38,784 bases of DNA from a virus, in IMG/VR virus record IMGVR_UViG_3300015371_000097, positions 1 to 38,784 of that record; one strand, 5' to 3'. The notes beneath the pieces were generated by a model. The model was not told the DNA's origin and did not search any database. It was given only the letters and a program-made list of their open reading frames with translations. Within the stretch, counting starts at the first letter, position 1. Each line of letters opens with the position of its first letter. Below, one piece after another: positions 37,301-38,784 of this stretch. The position numbers were made by a program, and so were the translations under genes.

Positions 37301-38107
37301 ATGGAAAAGATGTTCACACGCGAGGGTACGGAATACGCCAAGGCGGTCCACCGGGACGAAAAGGGTAAAGCCTTCTTCACTCGGTTGAAGCACTGCGGAC
37401 GATGCGGCGGTGTTGGCGGCTGGTCCGGCTGGCCGAACTACACCTGCTACGACTGCCACGGCAAGGGCAACCTCGGCCCCGAGCGCATCCGGCTCTACAC
37501 CACCGAGGAGCTTGTGAAGCTGAACGCGACGCGGGAAAAAGCCCGGGCACGAGCGACTGCCAAGCGGGCCGAGAAGGCCGCCAAGATCGAGGCCGAGAAG
37601 GCCGAACGGATCGCGGCCTTCATCGCCGCTAACGAGACGCTGGTGGCGGAGGCGCGCGCCCTGACCGAGGCGAATCCCTTCCTCGCCGATCTGATCGGCA
37701 AGCTCGAACTGGGCAAGCTGTGGACGGACAAGATGATCGCAGCGGTCGAGCGAACCATTCCAGAGACCAAGGCGGCCATTGCCAAGCGGGCGGCCAGCGG
37801 GTTCGTCGGCGAGATCGGCAAGCGGATCGAGATTAAGGTCACGGTCGAACGGGTGGCCGGTTACGAGCGGCCCGCCTTCCGGGGCTACGGCACCGAGTTC
37901 GTGCGGATCGTCTCCATGCGGGACGAGGCTGGCAACGCCATCGTGGTCAAGTCCCCTTCGTTCTACGGTCGCGAGAAGGGTGATGCCTTCACCCTGCGGG
38001 CAACCGTGAAAGAGCACTCGGAGTACCGGGGTGAAAAGCAGACCCGGGTCGAACGTGCTGCAGTGCTCGGCGATGTGGTCAACGAAACCAAAGGAGAGAA
38101 TGTGTGA
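37301..38107 (+). CDS. DnaJ-type zinc-finger protein with coiled coil (268 aa)
   Basis: The N-terminus has CGRCGGVGGW and YTCYDCHGKG near residues 32-57, two CxxCxGxG-like knuckles as in DnaJ zinc centres. A highly charged coiled coil follows (about 75-125), and a C-terminal domain with VERVAGYERPAFRGYG. I chose the ATG at 37301; ATG 37295 is also possible. It is controlled by the operator just upstream. It may be a DNA-binding or chaperone-like accessory factor. Confidence 0.7.
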   Translation: MEKMFTREGTEYAKAVHRDEKGKAFFTRLKHCGRCGGVGGWSGWPNYTCYDCHGKGNLGPERIRLYTTEELVKLNATREKARARATAKRAEKAAKIEAEKAERIAAFIAANETLVAEARALTEANPFLADLIGKLELGKLWTDKMIAAVERTIPETKAAIAKRAASGFVGEIGKRIEIKVTVERVAGYERPAFRGYGTEFVRIVSMRDEAGNAIVVKSPSFYGREKGDAFTLRATVKEHSEYRGEKQTRVERAAVLGDVVNETKGENV

Positions 38108-38125
38108 AAGCCTTTCCTCGCCGTT

Positions 38126-38377
38126 GTGATCAGTGTCGGAATAATTTTGTTCTCGTCCAGCGAGACATTCGGCGGGTTCCATTTTCTATTCTTTTGCGTC
38201 GCGGTATTCGTGCTCTACTTTTTGCCGTGGATCGTCGCGTGGGAGCGCCACCACCGTCATGAGTTGGCAATCTTCTGGCTCAACCTCCTGCTCGGCTGGT
38301 GCGGCATAGCATGGGTCATTGCCTTCGTGTGGGCCTGTACGGATGACGGCCGGACACGCATCAAATATGAACAATAA
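38126..38377 (+). CDS. Superinfection-immunity membrane protein (Imm-like)
   Basis: T4 Imm-type proteins sit in the inner membrane and block DNA entry by related phages. The product (83 aa) has two to three helices and the family pattern FLPWIVAWERHHRHELAIFW then LNLLLGWCGIAWVIAFVWA, which is close to the superinfection-immunity consensus. The GTG start is the first in-frame start after the previous stop but has no close ribosome site. The start is therefore less certain than the family. Confidence 0.82.
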   Translation: MISVGIILFSSSETFGGFHFLFFCVAVFVLYFLPWIVAWERHHRHELAIFWLNLLLGWCGIAWVIAFVWACTDDGRTRIKYEQ

Positions 38378-38391
38378 CCAGATACGCCATC

Positions 38392-38420
38392 TTGACGTAT
38401 CGACTACCATGCCCTATATG
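38392..38420 (+). promoter_or_regulatory. Sigma-70-type promoter
   Basis: TTGACG at 38392 and TATATG at 38415 are 17 bp apart. The promoter lies 35 bp before the start of the next gene and carries no TGTCAAG palindrome, so it may be constitutive. Confidence 0.6.
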
Positions 38421-38454
38421 TGAGACACGGGAAGAGCGAGTGAGGACAAACGCC

Positions 38455-38670
38455 ATGATTAAGACTGAACCAAAATTCAAAGACGGCGATCATGTCGTCG
38501 CTCGCCACAGCGGCAAGGTCTACATCGTCACTCAGGTATGGGCCTCCGATGAGTGTGGCTCGTTTACCTGCGCAGTTCGCGGATGGCGCGGTGGCCGCTA
38601 CTACGGCGCAACCCGACGAATGGCCGAAAGCGCCCTTATGTTCGAGTCGGAAATGGGCCCCCAGATATGA
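38455..38670 (+). CDS. Small unknown protein (71 aa)
   Basis: The start at 38455 has GAGGA eight bases upstream. The product starts MIKTEPKFKDGDHVVARHSG and contains a small beta-type region, GKVYIVTQVWASDECGSF, like an SH3-type barrel. The TGA overlaps the next ATG. The function is unknown. Confidence 0.65.
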   Translation: MIKTEPKFKDGDHVVARHSGKVYIVTQVWASDECGSFTCAVRGWRGGRYYGATRRMAESALMFESEMGPQI

Positions 38671-38784
38671 CGGATCGCGAAGCACTCCAAAAGGCAGCCG
38701 CAAGTCTCGCAGCTATTGCCGATTTGCTTTCCGCCTATCCTCGCCCGTCACAAGACCCGAATGGCCGCATTCTGTTGGATGCCA
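38667..38784 (+). CDS. Partial unknown protein cut by the window end
   Basis: The ATG overlaps the previous stop. The visible 39 residues begin MTDREALQKAAASLAAIADL and are helical, followed by a Pro-rich turn. The remainder is outside the window. Confidence 0.45.
   Translation, partial: MTDREALQKAAASLAAIADLLSAYPRPSQDPNGRILLDA

Noticed and set aside
37244-38182. Minus-strand 312-aa frame
   Set aside because: It is the complement of the zinc-finger coiled-coil gene, which has a promoter, operator and zinc motifs.

Overview
The window is a stretch of a temperate tailed-phage genome or prophage from an alphaproteobacterium, most likely Bradyrhizobium or a close relative. This rests on the GC-rich base composition, a P27-type small terminase, a YqaJ exonuclease with RecT, a YdaS-like Cro, many small rhizobial-phage-type hypothetical genes, and VPxPxAVWLF-type PEP-CTERM tails. 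No database search was possible, so the host assignment is inference.

Layout. From about 15.0 kb leftwards to base 1, all genes are on the minus strand. In order of transcription they are a winged-helix protein, an MT-A70 adenine methyltransferase, a PD-(D/E)XK-like protein, a RuvC-like resolvase, a TOPRIM/AAA primase-helicase, two PEP-CTERM-type exported proteins, small unknown genes, a SLOG-fold DUF2493 protein, an HNH endonuclease, small membrane proteins, a proline-rich repeat protein, a TPR-glycosyltransferase, an exported protein, and small and large terminase subunits; the large subunit runs off the left edge. A regulatory switch lies at about 15.0-16.7 kb, with a Cro/YdaS-like gene, an XRE repressor, a second small HTH gene and a GapR-like gene. 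From 16.8 to 29.9 kb, plus-strand genes carry recombination (YqaJ, RecT), a protein with an IS110-type C-terminal domain, many unknowns, an excisionase-like gene and a tyrosine integrase. The integrase ends 30 bp from the 3' end of a complete tRNA-Asp(GUC). To the right of the tRNA (30.5-38.8 kb) is a further plus-strand run of small accessory phage-type genes, including a superinfection-immunity membrane protein.

The main discovery candidate is a family of degenerate 18-bp-periodic arrays between 6.3 and 25.1 kb. Two 9-10 bp motifs, A (AGCGMGCCA) and B (AGCAAHCCAA), alternate strictly A-B-A-B, each followed by 8-9 variable bases, giving a 36-bp A-B unit. I count eight arrays and about 113 motif positions. 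They always lie on the strand that is transcribed, on both arms. They fill whole gene-to-gene junctions, often containing the upstream stop codon in the first motif and in places the downstream start codon in the last. In two places they run inside a coding sequence, where 18 bp equals six codons; the clearest is an SEPxxxSNPxxx linker between RecT and an RMF-like C-terminal domain. Arrays flank the IS110-like gene on both sides. I know of no described element with this architecture, and its function is unknown.

A shared palindrome (TGTCAAG-N5-CTTGACA and its reverse order) occurs at the switch region, before the excisionase-integrase pair and before the gene at 37.3 kb. It suggests one repressor controls both sides of the tRNA, and hence that the tRNA may lie inside the element rather than at its edge.
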